A stretch of DNA of 64,000 bases, taken from contig NZ_JBGFSJ010000002.1 of NCBI RefSeq assembly GCF_041365695.1, forward strand, positions 62,001-126,000, written 5' to 3'. Origin of the DNA: Rhodosalinus sp041365695. Lineage in GTDB: Bacteria > Pseudomonadota > Alphaproteobacteria > Rhodobacterales > Rhodobacteraceae. This document shows, piece by piece, positions 1 through 11,506 of this stretch. Within the stretch, counting starts at the first letter, position 1; each line of letters starts with the position of its first letter. The position numbers and the translations under genes are program-made. The notes beneath the pieces were generated by a model. It was not told the DNA's origin. It saw nothing but the letters and a program-made list of their open reading frames with translations, and made no database searches.

Positions 1-1
1 C

Positions 2-1081
2 GCCGCGGGCGAGCAGGTCTTCGACCCGGCCACGGAGCAGCCCACGGACCCGATGATGACGGGCAGCGCGGCGTCGCTGATCGGCTGGGACGAGCTCGGC
101 AACCGGGGCCGCGACTTCATCTCGCGCACGCCTTCGGCCGAGGAGATCGCGGACTATTGGGGCGAAGGCGCCATGCGGCCCGTGCGCGTCTACGTGGGCC
201 GCGTCTCGGCGGACACCGCGCGGGAGCGAGCGGAACTGGCGCTTGAGGAGCTCATCCGCACCGGCGGCTTCGAGCGCGAGCTTCTGATCATCACGACGCC
301 CGTCGGCACGGGCTGGATGGATCCGGGCGCCCACGACACGATCGACTTCATGTGGGGCGGCGACACCGCGCAGGTCGGCGCGCAGTATTCCTACCTCACC
401 TCGGTGCTCTCGATCCTGACGAACGTCGAATACGGGCTCGACCAGGCGCGGGCCCTCTTCGACGTGATCTACGGCCACTGGCTCACGCTGCCCGAGGAGG
501 AGCGGCCGCATCTCTACATCCACGGGCTGAGCCAGGGCGCGCTCAACAGCCAGGCGGAGTTCCCGCTCTTCGACGTGCTCGACGCGCCGCCAAAGGGCGC
601 GATGTGGGCGGGCTCGCCCTTCGTGAGCCCGCTCTGGAGCTACGTCCGCAGCAACCGCAACCCCGACAGCCCCGCGTGGCGGCCGAGCTTCGGCAACGGC
701 TCCATGATCCGCGTCACCAACCAGGCGAAAACGCTGGACAGCGCGCCCGCGCCCTGGGGGCCGATCCGCTTCGTGTTCCTGAGCTACGGCAGCGATCCCA
801 TCGTCAACTTCGATTTCGCCACGCTCTGGCGCAGGCCCGCCTGGCTCGAGGAGCCGCGCGCGCCCGACGTCTCGCCTGAGATGCGGTGGTTCCCGCTCGT
901 GACCGCCTTCCAGGTCGGGCTCGACATGACGATCGCGCTTGCGATCGAGGGCTACGGGCATTTCTACGTGGCCGAGGACTACATCGACGCCTGGGCCGCG
1001 CTCACCGATCCGCCGGGGTGGAGCGAGGCGCGGGCCGAGGAGCTGAAGGCGATCTTCGAGGCGCGCCCGCCGCCCTGGTGA
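2..1081 (+). CDS. alpha/beta hydrolase family protein, 5' end outside window
   Basis: The reading frame is already open at base 2 and runs to TGA at 1079-1081, so the gene begins before the window. The 359 visible residues match the C-terminal catalytic half of the membrane-anchored alpha/beta-hydrolase family (the Abhydrolase_9 type, as I recall it). Visible marks are a nucleophile elbow GLSQG at visible residues 175-179 preceded by a hydrophobic beta strand, and a stretch typical of the family (FMWGGDTAQVGAQYSYLTS). Members usually have several N-terminal membrane helices, which would lie upstream. The substrate is unknown. The gene is convergent with the decarboxylase, with only 13 bp between the stop codons. 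An internal ATG at 53 exists but lies inside the conserved region, so I do not take it as the start. Confidence 0.75.
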   Translation, partial: AAGEQVFDPATEQPTDPMMTGSAASLIGWDELGNRGRDFISRTPSAEEIADYWGEGAMRPVRVYVGRVSADTARERAELALEELIRTGGFERELLIITTPVGTGWMDPGAHDTIDFMWGGDTAQVGAQYSYLTSVLSILTNVEYGLDQARALFDVIYGHWLTLPEEERPHLYIHGLSQGALNSQAEFPLFDVLDAPPKGAMWAGSPFVSPLWSYVRSNRNPDSPAWRPSFGNGSMIRVTNQAKTLDSAPAPWGPIRFVFLSYGSDPIVNFDFATLWRRPAWLEEPRAPDVSPEMRWFPLVTAFQVGLDMTIALAIEGYGHFYVAEDYIDAWAALTDPPGWSEARAEELKAIFEARPPPW

Positions 1082-1094
1082 GCGGGTGCGGGGC

Positions 1095-2495
1095 TCATGC
1101 GCGCTCCAGCCGGTCGAGGGTGCCGCGGATGTCCTCGGGCGTCGTGAGCGGGTTGATCGTGCAGAGCCGGAGCACGCTGCGCCCGCCGAGCGTCGTCGTC
1201 GTGACGCAGGCGAACCCCTCCTCCGAGACCGCCCGCGCCCTGCGCTCGTGCTCGGCGCCGTCGGCGCCCCGGAGCGCGAAGCAGGTGATGCCGAGTTCGG
1301 CCGGCGTCACCACCTCCCAGCGGTCCGCGCGGGCGCGCAACTCGGCCTCGGCGATCTCGGCAAGGCGCAGCCCGTCCGTCACCGCCGCGCGGAAGCGCGC
1401 TGCCCCGTAGGTGCGCAGCGACATCCAGAGCTTGAGCGCGCGGGAGCGGCGGCTGAGCTCGAGGCTGCGATTGCCGAAGTTCACGGCGCCCGTGCCCTGC
1501 TGCACGTCGCGCAGGTATTCCGGGCTCATCGCGAAGGCGCGTTCGAGCGCGCCGGGGCGGGTGACGAGGCAGGCGCCCACGTCGTAGGGCTGGAAGAGCC
1601 ATTTATGCGGGTCGAGAACGAGGGAATCCGCGCGCTCCATCCCCGCGAGCGCGGCGCGGCCCTCGGGCGTGAGCGCGGCAGGCGCGCCGTACGCGCCGTC
1701 CACATGCAGCCAGAGCCCCTCTTGCGCCGCGATGTCGGCGATCTCGTCCAGCGGGTCCGCCGCGCCGGTGTTCGTGGATCCCGCCGTGGCGATCACCATG
1801 GCGGGACGCCGGCCCTCGGCGCGGTCCGAGGCGAGGGCGGCGGCCAGCCGCGCAGGGTCCATGCGCCAGCGCGCATCGGCCGGAAGCGTGCGGATGTCGT
1901 CCTCCGCCCAGCCCAGGGCGCGCAGGTCCCGCGGCAGGGAGGCGTGGGTCTGGTCGGTGAGGTAGGCCACGCCCGGCCCCGTTTCCGCGCGCGCCGCCCC
2001 GAAGGCCGTGAGATTGGCGAGCGAGCCGCCCGAAAGCAGCACGCCTTCCGTCCGACGCGGCATGCCCAGGAGCTCCGCCAGCCAGTCCACCACCACGAGT
2101 TCCACGGTGGCCGGGCCCGATCCCCCGCCCCAGCTTGCCGCGATGGTGTTGAACCCGGTGCCCATCCATTCGCCCAGGATGGCCGCGAAGGAGGCGGGCC
2201 CGGGCACGCGCGCGAAATAGCGCGGGTGATCGCCATGCTGCTGATGCGCGAGAGCCACCTCTGCCATGAGGTCGAGCGAGGCGTCGGGGTCCATCGGCGC
2301 TTCCGGCAGCGGCCCGCCAAGTGCTGCGCGCAGCTCGTCCGGCGCGCCCGTGCGGATCGCGGGCTCCGCGTTGCGGCGCATGGCCCGATCGACGACCATG
2401 TCCACGACCTTGTAGCCGAGCCGGCGCATCTCGTCGGCGTCGAGGCCGAGCGTGTCGGGCGGGACGGCGAAGGGGTCTTCGGCGCGGTCTTTCAT
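1095..2495 (-). CDS. pyridoxal phosphate-dependent (group II) amino acid decarboxylase
   Basis: A 466-residue cytosolic enzyme of the aromatic-L-amino-acid/glutamate decarboxylase fold. The PLP-binding lysine is K298 in the DPHKWL motif. HVDGAYG (264-270) supplies the aspartate that contacts the pyridine nitrogen, and SGGSLAN (165-171) lies in the phosphate-binding region. The frame stays open far upstream, but the ATG at 2495 has GGAGG seven bases before it and gives the family's usual N-terminus, so the longer reading is rejected. The family decarboxylates amino acids to amines (aromatic amino acids, DABA, glutamate); I cannot tell which here. The next gene upstream on the same strand, an SBF permease, ends 52 bp away, so the two may be co-transcribed. 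Confidence 0.85.
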   Translation of the reverse strand: MKDRAEDPFAVPPDTLGLDADEMRRLGYKVVDMVVDRAMRRNAEPAIRTGAPDELRAALGGPLPEAPMDPDASLDLMAEVALAHQQHGDHPRYFARVPGPASFAAILGEWMGTGFNTIAASWGGGSGPATVELVVVDWLAELLGMPRRTEGVLLSGGSLANLTAFGAARAETGPGVAYLTDQTHASLPRDLRALGWAEDDIRTLPADARWRMDPARLAAALASDRAEGRRPAMVIATAGSTNTGAADPLDEIADIAAQEGLWLHVDGAYGAPAALTPEGRAALAGMERADSLVLDPHKWLFQPYDVGACLVTRPGALERAFAMSPEYLRDVQQGTGAVNFGNRSLELSRRSRALKLWMSLRTYGAARFRAAVTDGLRLAEIAEAELRARADRWEVVTPAELGITCFALRGADGAEHERRARAVSEEGFACVTTTTLGGRSVLRLCTINPLTTPEDIRGTLDRLERA

Positions 2496-2547
2496 CGGGT
2501 GTCCTCCTGGCGCCTTGATCCCCCGGATCGGGCGCGCGTGCAATGGC

Positions 2548-3471
2548 TCAGCGCCGGCCGAGGAGGCGCGGCAGAACCAGCGGTGTGAGATACATCGGCA
2601 CCTGGTAGCAGCCCACGAAAAGCAGGATCTGCCCCGTGGTCTCCGGCGGCAGCGCGGCCAGGAAGAGCGCGAGATTGCGGCAGGCGGCCGCGATGGCGAG
2701 CGCCGCGGCCTCCCCGCGCGGAAGCGCCGCGCCGCCGAGGACGAAAACGCCGCGTGCAAGCCCGAGGTTGAGCGCGAAGGCGAGCGCGAGGTTCCCGGCC
2801 AGCGCGGCCGTGGCGCTCAGGATGGCGGGCCCGACCGCCGACATGAGGGCGATCACCACCACCGCCATGGCGATCGCCATGGCCCCGTCGAGCGCGGGTA
2901 TCGCCTCGGGGCGCGTGAGGGCCGGGATGAGCCGCCGCGCCAGGGCCGCCGCCCCGACCGCGGCGCCGATCACCGCAAGAAGCCGCAGCGCCCCGGCCGC
3001 GACAGCGAGCGGATCGGGAAATACCGGGAGAAGCGCGAAGACCGGTGCCGCCGTGAACGGCAGGAGCGCGGTGCCGAGGGCGAGCTGGCGGAGCGCCGCG
3101 GCGGGGTCCGCGCCGCTCATCACCGCAAGGCCCGGCACGCCGGTGATGGGCGCGGCGGCCAGCACCAGCACAGCGCCGATCGCGGCCGGCCTGTCCAGCC
3201 ATCCCAGCGCGGCCAGGGCGGCCCCGGCGGCGAGCGGCAGGGCCGTCTGCAGCACCAGTGTACGCAGGACCGCCCGCCGCAGCCCCGCCCGCGGGGGCAG
3301 CGCCGCCGCCGGCCCGGTGCGCAGCGCGGCGACGAAGAGCGTGGCCGCGATCAGGGGCACGATGGCGGGGATCATCGCCCCGGCGAGGTCCGGCAGGGCG
3401 ATGCCCGCCGCCAGCCCCGCGAGCAGAAGCCAGCGCCCCTGCCGCCCGGCCCGCGCCAGCAGGCCCGTCAA
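2548..3471 (-). CDS. bile acid:sodium symporter-like (SBF/BASS) permease
   Basis: A 307-residue protein that is almost entirely hydrophobic, with about nine to ten membrane segments. The pattern fits the SBF/BASS/ACR3-like secondary transporter fold, including a conserved-looking AACRNLALFLAAL segment near residue 270. The start is TTG, sharing TTGA with the stop of the upstream MarR-like gene, so translation is probably coupled. I saw no better ATG. It is the last gene of the TRAP-dctQM-MarR-SBF run. The substrate is unknown; bile acids are only the family name, and organic acids or other anions are equally possible. A role in export or import alongside the TRAP system is inference from gene order only. 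Confidence 0.65.
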   Translation of the reverse strand: MTGLLARAGRQGRWLLLAGLAAGIALPDLAGAMIPAIVPLIAATLFVAALRTGPAAALPPRAGLRRAVLRTLVLQTALPLAAGAALAALGWLDRPAAIGAVLVLAAAPITGVPGLAVMSGADPAAALRQLALGTALLPFTAAPVFALLPVFPDPLAVAAGALRLLAVIGAAVGAAALARRLIPALTRPEAIPALDGAMAIAMAVVVIALMSAVGPAILSATAALAGNLALAFALNLGLARGVFVLGGAALPRGEAAALAIAAACRNLALFLAALPPETTGQILLFVGCYQVPMYLTPLVLPRLLGRR

Positions 3472-3995
3472 AGCGTGGTGGCGGCCCGGGCGGCCTGGTC
3501 GTAGCTGCCCGAGATCGCGCGCAGGAGCGCGGCGAGCCGCGACATCTCCGCCGGATCGAGGCCCGAGGCGGCGATGCCCTCGACGAGAAGTGCCTCGCGC
3601 ACCTCGGCGTAGCGCGTGCAGAGCGCCGTGCCCGCCTCGGTGATCCGGACGGTCTTCTCCTTGCCCTCGCGGCCGGTTTCGACGAGCCCGCGCTCGTTCA
3701 GCTTGCGCACGGCGTAGGAGACGAGATGCGTGTCCTCCACATGCAGGACGAGGCGGATGTCGGCGAGCGTCTTGGCGCGGTCGCGGTGGTTGACGAGATG
3801 CAGGATCAGCACCTCGAGCGGCGCCATGCCGGGCGCGCCGGCCGCCGTCATGCAGCGCGTGATCCAGCGCTGGAAGGCGTGGTTCGCCATGGTCAGGGCG
3901 AACTCCACCTCCGAAAGCTCCGGCACCTTCGAGTTGGCCAGGTGGGCCGAGCTCACCACCGGCCCGACCATCGGTCTGTCGCCCGGGCCGCTCAT
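3468..3995 (-). CDS. MarR-like winged-helix transcriptional regulator
   Basis: A 175-residue protein with a central winged-helix domain (about 55-130) of the MarR type. The probable recognition helix lies around THLVSYAVRKLNERGLV, and the wing around GREGKEKTVRITEAG. It lacks the N- and C-terminal length of classical LysR or GntR proteins. The start ATG (3995) overlaps the dctM stop as ATGA. The open frame extends further upstream inside dctM, but that part is the antisense-frame shadow of a clear transporter. Sitting inside the TRAP operon it may control that operon, possibly through the operator-like repeats at 6990-7023. Ligand unknown. Confidence 0.8.
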   Translation of the reverse strand: MSGPGDRPMVGPVVSSAHLANSKVPELSEVEFALTMANHAFQRWITRCMTAAGAPGMAPLEVLILHLVNHRDRAKTLADIRLVLHVEDTHLVSYAVRKLNERGLVETGREGKEKTVRITEAGTALCTRYAEVREALLVEGIAASGLDPAEMSRLAALLRAISGSYDQAARAATTL

Positions 3996-5296
3996 CGCGA
4001 CAGCATCGTGCCCGGCAGCCAGAGCGCGATCTCGGGGAAGACCGCGAGGATGGCCACGGCGAGCACCAGAAGCAGGAAGAAGGGCAGCGCGTAGCGCGCC
4101 ACGGTGAAGATGTCCCGCCCCGTGATCGTCTGGATGACGAAGAGGTTGAAGCCCACGGGCGGGGTGATCTGGCTCATCTCGACGACGAGGACGAGGAAGA
4201 TGCCGAACCAGATCGGGTCGATCCCCGCGGCCGTCACCATGGGCAGGATGATCGAGACGGTCAGGACCACGATGGAGATGCCGTCGAGGAACATGCCCAT
4301 GACGATGAAGAACAGGGTGAGGATGGCGAGGAGCGCGAAGGGCGAAAGACCCATCTCGCCGATCCAGGCGGCGAGCTGGCGCGGGATGCCCGTGTAGCCC
4401 ATCGCCACCGTGAGGAAGGCCGCGCCCGCGAGGATGAACGAGATCATGCAGGTCGTGACCGTGGCGGCGCGAAGCGAGTCGCCGAGCCCGGTCAGCGACA
4501 AAGCGCCCGTCGCCCAGGAGAGGATCAGCGCGCCGGCCACGCCGATCACGGCGGCCTCCGTGGGGCTTGCGATGCCGGCGTAGATGGACCCGATCACCGC
4601 CACGATCAGCCCCACCACGGGCAGAAGCCGGGCGGCGGCGCGCATCGCCTCGCGCCGGTCGGTGGGCGGCTCCTCGGCGGGCATCCGCGCGCGGTTCAGG
4701 AGCGACCAGAGCATGATGTAGCCGCCGAAGAGCCCGGCCAGCATCAGCCCCGGCACCACGCCCGCTAGAAAGAGCCGCGCGATGGACTGCTCGGTCGCCG
4801 CGCCATAGACGATCAGGATGATAGAGGGCGGGATCAGGAAGCCGAAGGTGCCCGAGCCCGCGAGCGTGCCGATCGCCATCCGGTCGTCGTAGCCGCGCGC
4901 CCTGAGTTCGGGCAGCGACATGCGCCCGATGGTGGCGGTGGTCGCGGCCGAGGAGCCGGAGACCGCCGCGAAGAGCGCGCAGCCCAGCACGTTGACGTGC
5001 AGCAGACGCCCGGGCAGCCGCGCGGTGAAGGGCGCGAGGCCGGAGAACATGTCCGAGGAGAGCCGCGATCGCACCAAGATCTCGCCCATCCAGATGAACA
5101 TCGGCAGCGCCGTGAGATCCCAGACGGAAAGCCCGCCCCAGACCTTGGTGGCGAAGACAAGCTCCGGGGGCGCCGGCGCGGCCGCGACCATGGCGACCAG
5201 CCCCACGAGGATGAGCGCGAACCCCACCCAGAGCCCGGCGGCCAGCGCGCCGAAGAGCACCGCCACGAGAAGCGGCGAGAGAAGCGCGATCTCCAT
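3992..5296 (-). CDS. dctM: TRAP transporter large permease (DctM type)
   Basis: A 434-residue inner-membrane protein of the DctM/SiaM family, the large channel subunit that moves an organic acid with Na+. Typical family stretches are visible: GEILVRSRLSSDMFSG, an AVSGSSAATTATIG loop near residue 120 and GFLIPPSIILIVYG near residue 155, with about 11-12 membrane helices. The length is normal for the family. The start ATG at 5296 shares one base with the stop of the small-permease gene (TGATG), and its own stop overlaps the MarR start, so the three genes are tightly coupled. The substrate is not evident. The divergent oxoprolinase suggests a hydantoin, oxoproline or related carboxylate, but that is inference. 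Confidence 0.93.
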   Translation of the reverse strand: MEIALLSPLLVAVLFGALAAGLWVGFALILVGLVAMVAAAPAPPELVFATKVWGGLSVWDLTALPMFIWMGEILVRSRLSSDMFSGLAPFTARLPGRLLHVNVLGCALFAAVSGSSAATTATIGRMSLPELRARGYDDRMAIGTLAGSGTFGFLIPPSIILIVYGAATEQSIARLFLAGVVPGLMLAGLFGGYIMLWSLLNRARMPAEEPPTDRREAMRAAARLLPVVGLIVAVIGSIYAGIASPTEAAVIGVAGALILSWATGALSLTGLGDSLRAATVTTCMISFILAGAAFLTVAMGYTGIPRQLAAWIGEMGLSPFALLAILTLFFIVMGMFLDGISIVVLTVSIILPMVTAAGIDPIWFGIFLVLVVEMSQITPPVGFNLFVIQTITGRDIFTVARYALPFFLLLVLAVAILAVFPEIALWLPGTMLSR

Positions 5297-5847
5297 CAGC
5301 GCGCCTCCTCGGTGTGCAGCTCGGCGGCGTCATGGGCGGGCGTGCCGCCGCGCAGCAGGGTGGCCATCGCATCGATGAGCGCGACCGTGAAAAGCGCGAG
5401 GCCCAGCGTCATCACTGCCTGCGGAATGGCCAGGGGAATGGCGATGACGCCATAGCTGACGGAGTCGAAGCGGAGGCTGTCCAGCGTCTGAAGAAGGCTC
5501 GACCAGCTGGCGAAAGCCCCGAGTGCCACGGCGAGCCCGGCCACCGCCGCGCCCAGCCAGCGCGCCGCAGCGGGCGGCAGGGAACGGATCACCAGCTTCA
5601 CCCGCACATGCCCGCCCGCCTGCAGCGTTCCGGCGAGCCCGAGGAACACGGCCGCCACGAAGAGGTAGGCGCCGAACTCCGCGAGCGAGGGAATGGTGAA
5701 GCCGGGCGGCGGAATTTCCAGCGCGCGCGCCGCGCGGTCGACAACCCGCCCGAGGATCTGCAGCAGGACGAGCGCCGCGATCAGCGCGAAAGAGAGGGCG
5801 GCGAGCCACAGCGCCCCATCGTAAAGGCGGTCGAGCATCCGGCGCAT
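5296..5847 (-). CDS. dctQ: TRAP transporter small permease (DctQ type)
   Basis: A 183-residue protein with four predicted membrane helices, the architecture of TRAP small subunits that partner DctM. The segment around GHVRVKLVI, following helix 2, is typical of DctQ proteins. The start ATG at 5847 is preceded by GGAG seven bases upstream. It is separated from the binding-protein gene by a 67-bp spacer carrying a 28-bp perfect palindrome, and overlaps dctM by one base. Confidence 0.88.
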   Translation of the reverse strand: MRRMLDRLYDGALWLAALSFALIAALVLLQILGRVVDRAARALEIPPPGFTIPSLAEFGAYLFVAAVFLGLAGTLQAGGHVRVKLVIRSLPPAAARWLGAAVAGLAVALGAFASWSSLLQTLDSLRFDSVSYGVIAIPLAIPQAVMTLGLALFTVALIDAMATLLRGGTPAHDAAELHTEEAR

Positions 5848-5877
5848 CCGGCGTCTCCGGCTGAAAGGGGGAAAGGG

Positions 5878-5905
5878 CGGCGGGGCCGGGATCCCGGCCC
5901 CGCCG
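5878..5905 (-). terminator. intercistronic 28-bp palindrome between TRAP binding protein and permeases
   Basis: CGGCGGGGCCGGGA followed directly by its exact reverse complement, giving 14-bp arms with no spacer. It lies between the dctP stop (5915) and the dctQ start (5847). There is no T-run after it on the minus strand, so it is more likely an RNA-stabilising or partially attenuating hairpin than a full terminator. Similar hairpins follow the TAXI and PhnD genes. Confidence 0.7.
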
Positions 5906-5914
5906 ATAGGCGGA

Positions 5915-6895
5915 TCACATGCCCGACTGGTAGGCCTCGATGACCTGCCGGCCCTCGTCGCCGGCCTCGTCCAGCCATTCGGCCGTCATCGTCTCGCCGA
6001 CCTCGGCGAGCTCTGTGGCCAGCTCGTCGGAGGGCTGGGAGACCGTCATGCCGTTCTCCTCCAGCGTGGCGATCTTCTCCTCGGTTTCGGCGGCCGACAT
6101 CTCCCAGCCGCGGGTCTCGGCGGTGGCGGCGGCGTCGAGAAGCGCCGCGCGCTGGTCCTCGGGCAGGGCCTCGAACGCGCGGGTGTTCACGATGACCATG
6201 TTCTTCGGCAGCCAGGCCTGCGTGTCGGTGTAATGCGAGGTGAAATCCCACGCCTGGCTCGAGACGCCGGTGGAGGGCGAGGTGATCATCGCGTCGACAC
6301 GGCCCGTGGCGAAGGCGGTGGGGATGTCGCCGGCCTCCACCTGGGTGGGCACCGCGCCCATGAGCTGCGCCAGCCGCTCGGTCGCGGCGTTGTAGGCGCG
6401 GAACGACGCGCCCTCGAGATCCGCGGCGGATGTCAGCGGTTCCTGACTGTAGAGGCTCTGGCCCGGCCACGGCACCGCGAAGAGCAGCGTGAGGCCCTGC
6501 GCCGCGAGCTTCTTCTCGACGAGCGGGCGGGACGCCTCCCAGAGCGCCTCGGCCTCCTCGTAGCTCGAGGCCAGGAACGGGATCGAATCGACCGCGAAGA
6601 CCGGGTCCTCGTTGGCCAGCCGCGACATCAGCACCTCGCCGATGGGCGCAAGGCCCCGGCGCACCGAGTCCTTGATCTCCGGGTGGGCATAGAGCGAGCC
6701 CGCCGAGTGCACGGTGATCTCCACCGCGCCGTCGGTGGCCGCAGCCACGTCCTCGGCGAACTGCGTGATGTTCTGGGTGTGGAACACGCTGTCGCCGTAG
6801 GGCGTGGGCATGTCCCAGTTGGCGGCGGCGGCGGGCAACGCGAAGGCCGCGCCCGCGACGGCGCCGGTCAGGCTGCGGAAGGCGATAAAGGTCAT
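5915..6895 (-). CDS. dctP: TRAP transporter substrate-binding protein (DctP type)
   Basis: A 326-residue periplasmic binding protein of the DctP/TeaA family. It has an N-terminal signal peptide ending near AAAA (residues 1-25), a mature start NWDMPTPYGDSVFHTQN, and the family's central ligand-contact region around SFRAYNAATERLAQLMGA and VDAMITSP. I chose the ATG at 6895 because AGGGA lies eight bases before it; the in-frame ATG at 6904 has no usable spacing. It delivers an organic anion to DctQM. It is the first gene of the minus-strand operon and is divergent from the oxoprolinase gene across 140 bp containing repeated operator-like motifs. Confidence 0.9.
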   Translation of the reverse strand: MTFIAFRSLTGAVAGAAFALPAAAANWDMPTPYGDSVFHTQNITQFAEDVAAATDGAVEITVHSAGSLYAHPEIKDSVRRGLAPIGEVLMSRLANEDPVFAVDSIPFLASSYEEAEALWEASRPLVEKKLAAQGLTLLFAVPWPGQSLYSQEPLTSAADLEGASFRAYNAATERLAQLMGAVPTQVEAGDIPTAFATGRVDAMITSPSTGVSSQAWDFTSHYTDTQAWLPKNMVIVNTRAFEALPEDQRAALLDAAATAETRGWEMSAAETEEKIATLEENGMTVSQPSDELATELAEVGETMTAEWLDEAGDEGRQVIEAYQSGM

Positions 6896-6989
6896 TGCGG
6901 TCATCCCTGTCTGGATCGGTTTCTTTTCTGCGCGGGCCCGGCGCGCGGCCGGCCCCGACTGCCATGAAGGTTGACCAGACGTTATCAAT

Positions 6990-7023
6990 TTGTCAACGAT
7001 TTGTCATCGAATGATCGATGACA
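6990..7023. promoter_or_regulatory. direct and inverted repeats in dctP/oxoprolinase divergent promoter region
   Basis: Two direct repeats with an 11-bp period, TTGTCAACGA (6990-6999) and TTGTCATCGA (7001-7010), are followed by a 9-bp perfect inverted repeat, TGTCATCGA (7002-7010) and TCGATGACA (7015-7023), with a 4-bp spacer. The right arm abuts the AGGAG ribosome-binding site (7023-7027) of the oxoprolinase gene, so a bound repressor would block both transcription start and leader. The direct pair also resembles a degenerate Pho box. The regulator is unknown; the MarR-like protein at 3468-3995 is a candidate. Confidence 0.6.
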
Positions 7024-7035
7024 GGAGTGACGGTG

Positions 7036-10662
<3,627 letters not shown>

Positions 10663-10668
10663 TCCGGA

Positions 10669-10699
10669 ACGGCGTGCGCGGCCCCGGCGGCCGCGCCGT
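10669..10699. terminator. GC-rich imperfect hairpin between convergent genes
   Basis: ACGGCG(TG)CGCGGCC pairs with GGCCGCGCCGT across a short loop, leaving a small bulge. It lies seven bases after the oxoprolinase stop and just before the converging stop of the YdcF-like gene. No T-run follows, so it would be a weak bidirectional terminator or RNA stabiliser. Confidence 0.4.
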
Positions 10700-10711
10700 C
10701 GCGCCCCGCCC

Positions 10712-11494
10712 TCAGCGCCCCGTGATGCCGTAGACGAAAAGGCCCACGCGCTCGTGCACCGCGCGCCCGAGAAGATCGAGCTGGCGCGTGAAATCCCATG
10801 ACAGCAGTCGCGGGCGTGGCGATGCGCGCTGATCGACGGGCCAGGCGGTCATCTCGGGCCAGCCCGCACGCTCGAAACTGCGCATCGCGCGGGGCATGTG
10901 CCAGGCCGATGTCACCAGCACCCAGCGCGCGTCCGGCGCGGGCGCGGCGAGCGCGAGGCTCATCCCGGCGTTCTCGGCGGTGTTGCGAGAGGCGGTCTCG
11001 AGCAGGATCCGGCCGGGCTCGATTCCGTGACGCAGGAAGAAGGCGCACGCCACGCCGGCCTGCGCGTCGCTCAGCTCGCCGAGGTCGCGCAGCGCGCCGC
11101 TGCCGCCCGTGAACATCAGCCGCGCCTCGGGGAAGCGCCGGGCCAGCACGACCGCCTCGGCGAAACGCTCGCCGCCCTCGTTCGTCTGGGGCAATCCGGT
11201 GAGCCGGGTCAGGTGGGCCAGCTCGGCCCCGCCCAGCACGACGATCCCGTCCACCCCGGCCAGCGTGGGCGCGGGCGGGTAGCGGGCCTCGAGCGGGCGC
11301 AGTGTCCAGTGCCCCACCGGCAGCACCGCGATGGCAAGCGCGAAGGCCAGCGTGAGCGCACCCCAGATCCGCGCGGCCCCGGTTCGCCCCAGAGCCGCGG
11401 CCCCGAAGGTCAGCGCGATGCCGAGGATCAGGATCGTGTCGGGCCGGATGAGCGCCCAGCCGATCTTCGAGACGACGAAGAAAAGGGTACCCAC
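10712..11494 (-). CDS. YdcF/ElyC/SanA family (DUF218) membrane protein
   Basis: A 260-residue protein with two or three N-terminal membrane helices (about 1-65) and a DUF218 domain. The motif GIVVLGGA (near 83), a TGGSG turn (near 130), SRNTAENA (near 167) and VTSAWHMPRAMRSF (near 192) are characteristic. Members include ElyC and SanA, linked to envelope polysaccharide and peptidoglycan lipid-carrier homeostasis; the reaction is not established. The start is GTG with only a weak ribosome-binding site, 12 bases after the stop of the epimerase gene, so the two form an operon. Pairing with a nucleotide-sugar epimerase fits a role in surface polysaccharide. Confidence 0.85.
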   Translation of the reverse strand: MGTLFFVVSKIGWALIRPDTILILGIALTFGAAALGRTGAARIWGALTLAFALAIAVLPVGHWTLRPLEARYPPAPTLAGVDGIVVLGGAELAHLTRLTGLPQTNEGGERFAEAVVLARRFPEARLMFTGGSGALRDLGELSDAQAGVACAFFLRHGIEPGRILLETASRNTAENAGMSLALAAPAPDARWVLVTSAWHMPRAMRSFERAGWPEMTAWPVDQRASPRPRLLSWDFTRQLDLLGRAVHERVGLFVYGITGR

Positions 11495-11506
11495 CGGATC
11501 GCCCGC

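Noticed and set aside
1095..2759. A longer decarboxylase starting at 2759
   Set aside because: The extra 88 residues are unlike the family and overlap the SBF permease in another frame; the ATG at 2495 has a strong ribosome-binding site.
3468..5372. A single 634-codon frame joining the MarR region to the dctM region
   Set aside because: Its upstream two-thirds is out of frame with the strongly conserved DctM protein. Only the last 175 codons, from ATG 3995, are the real MarR-like gene.
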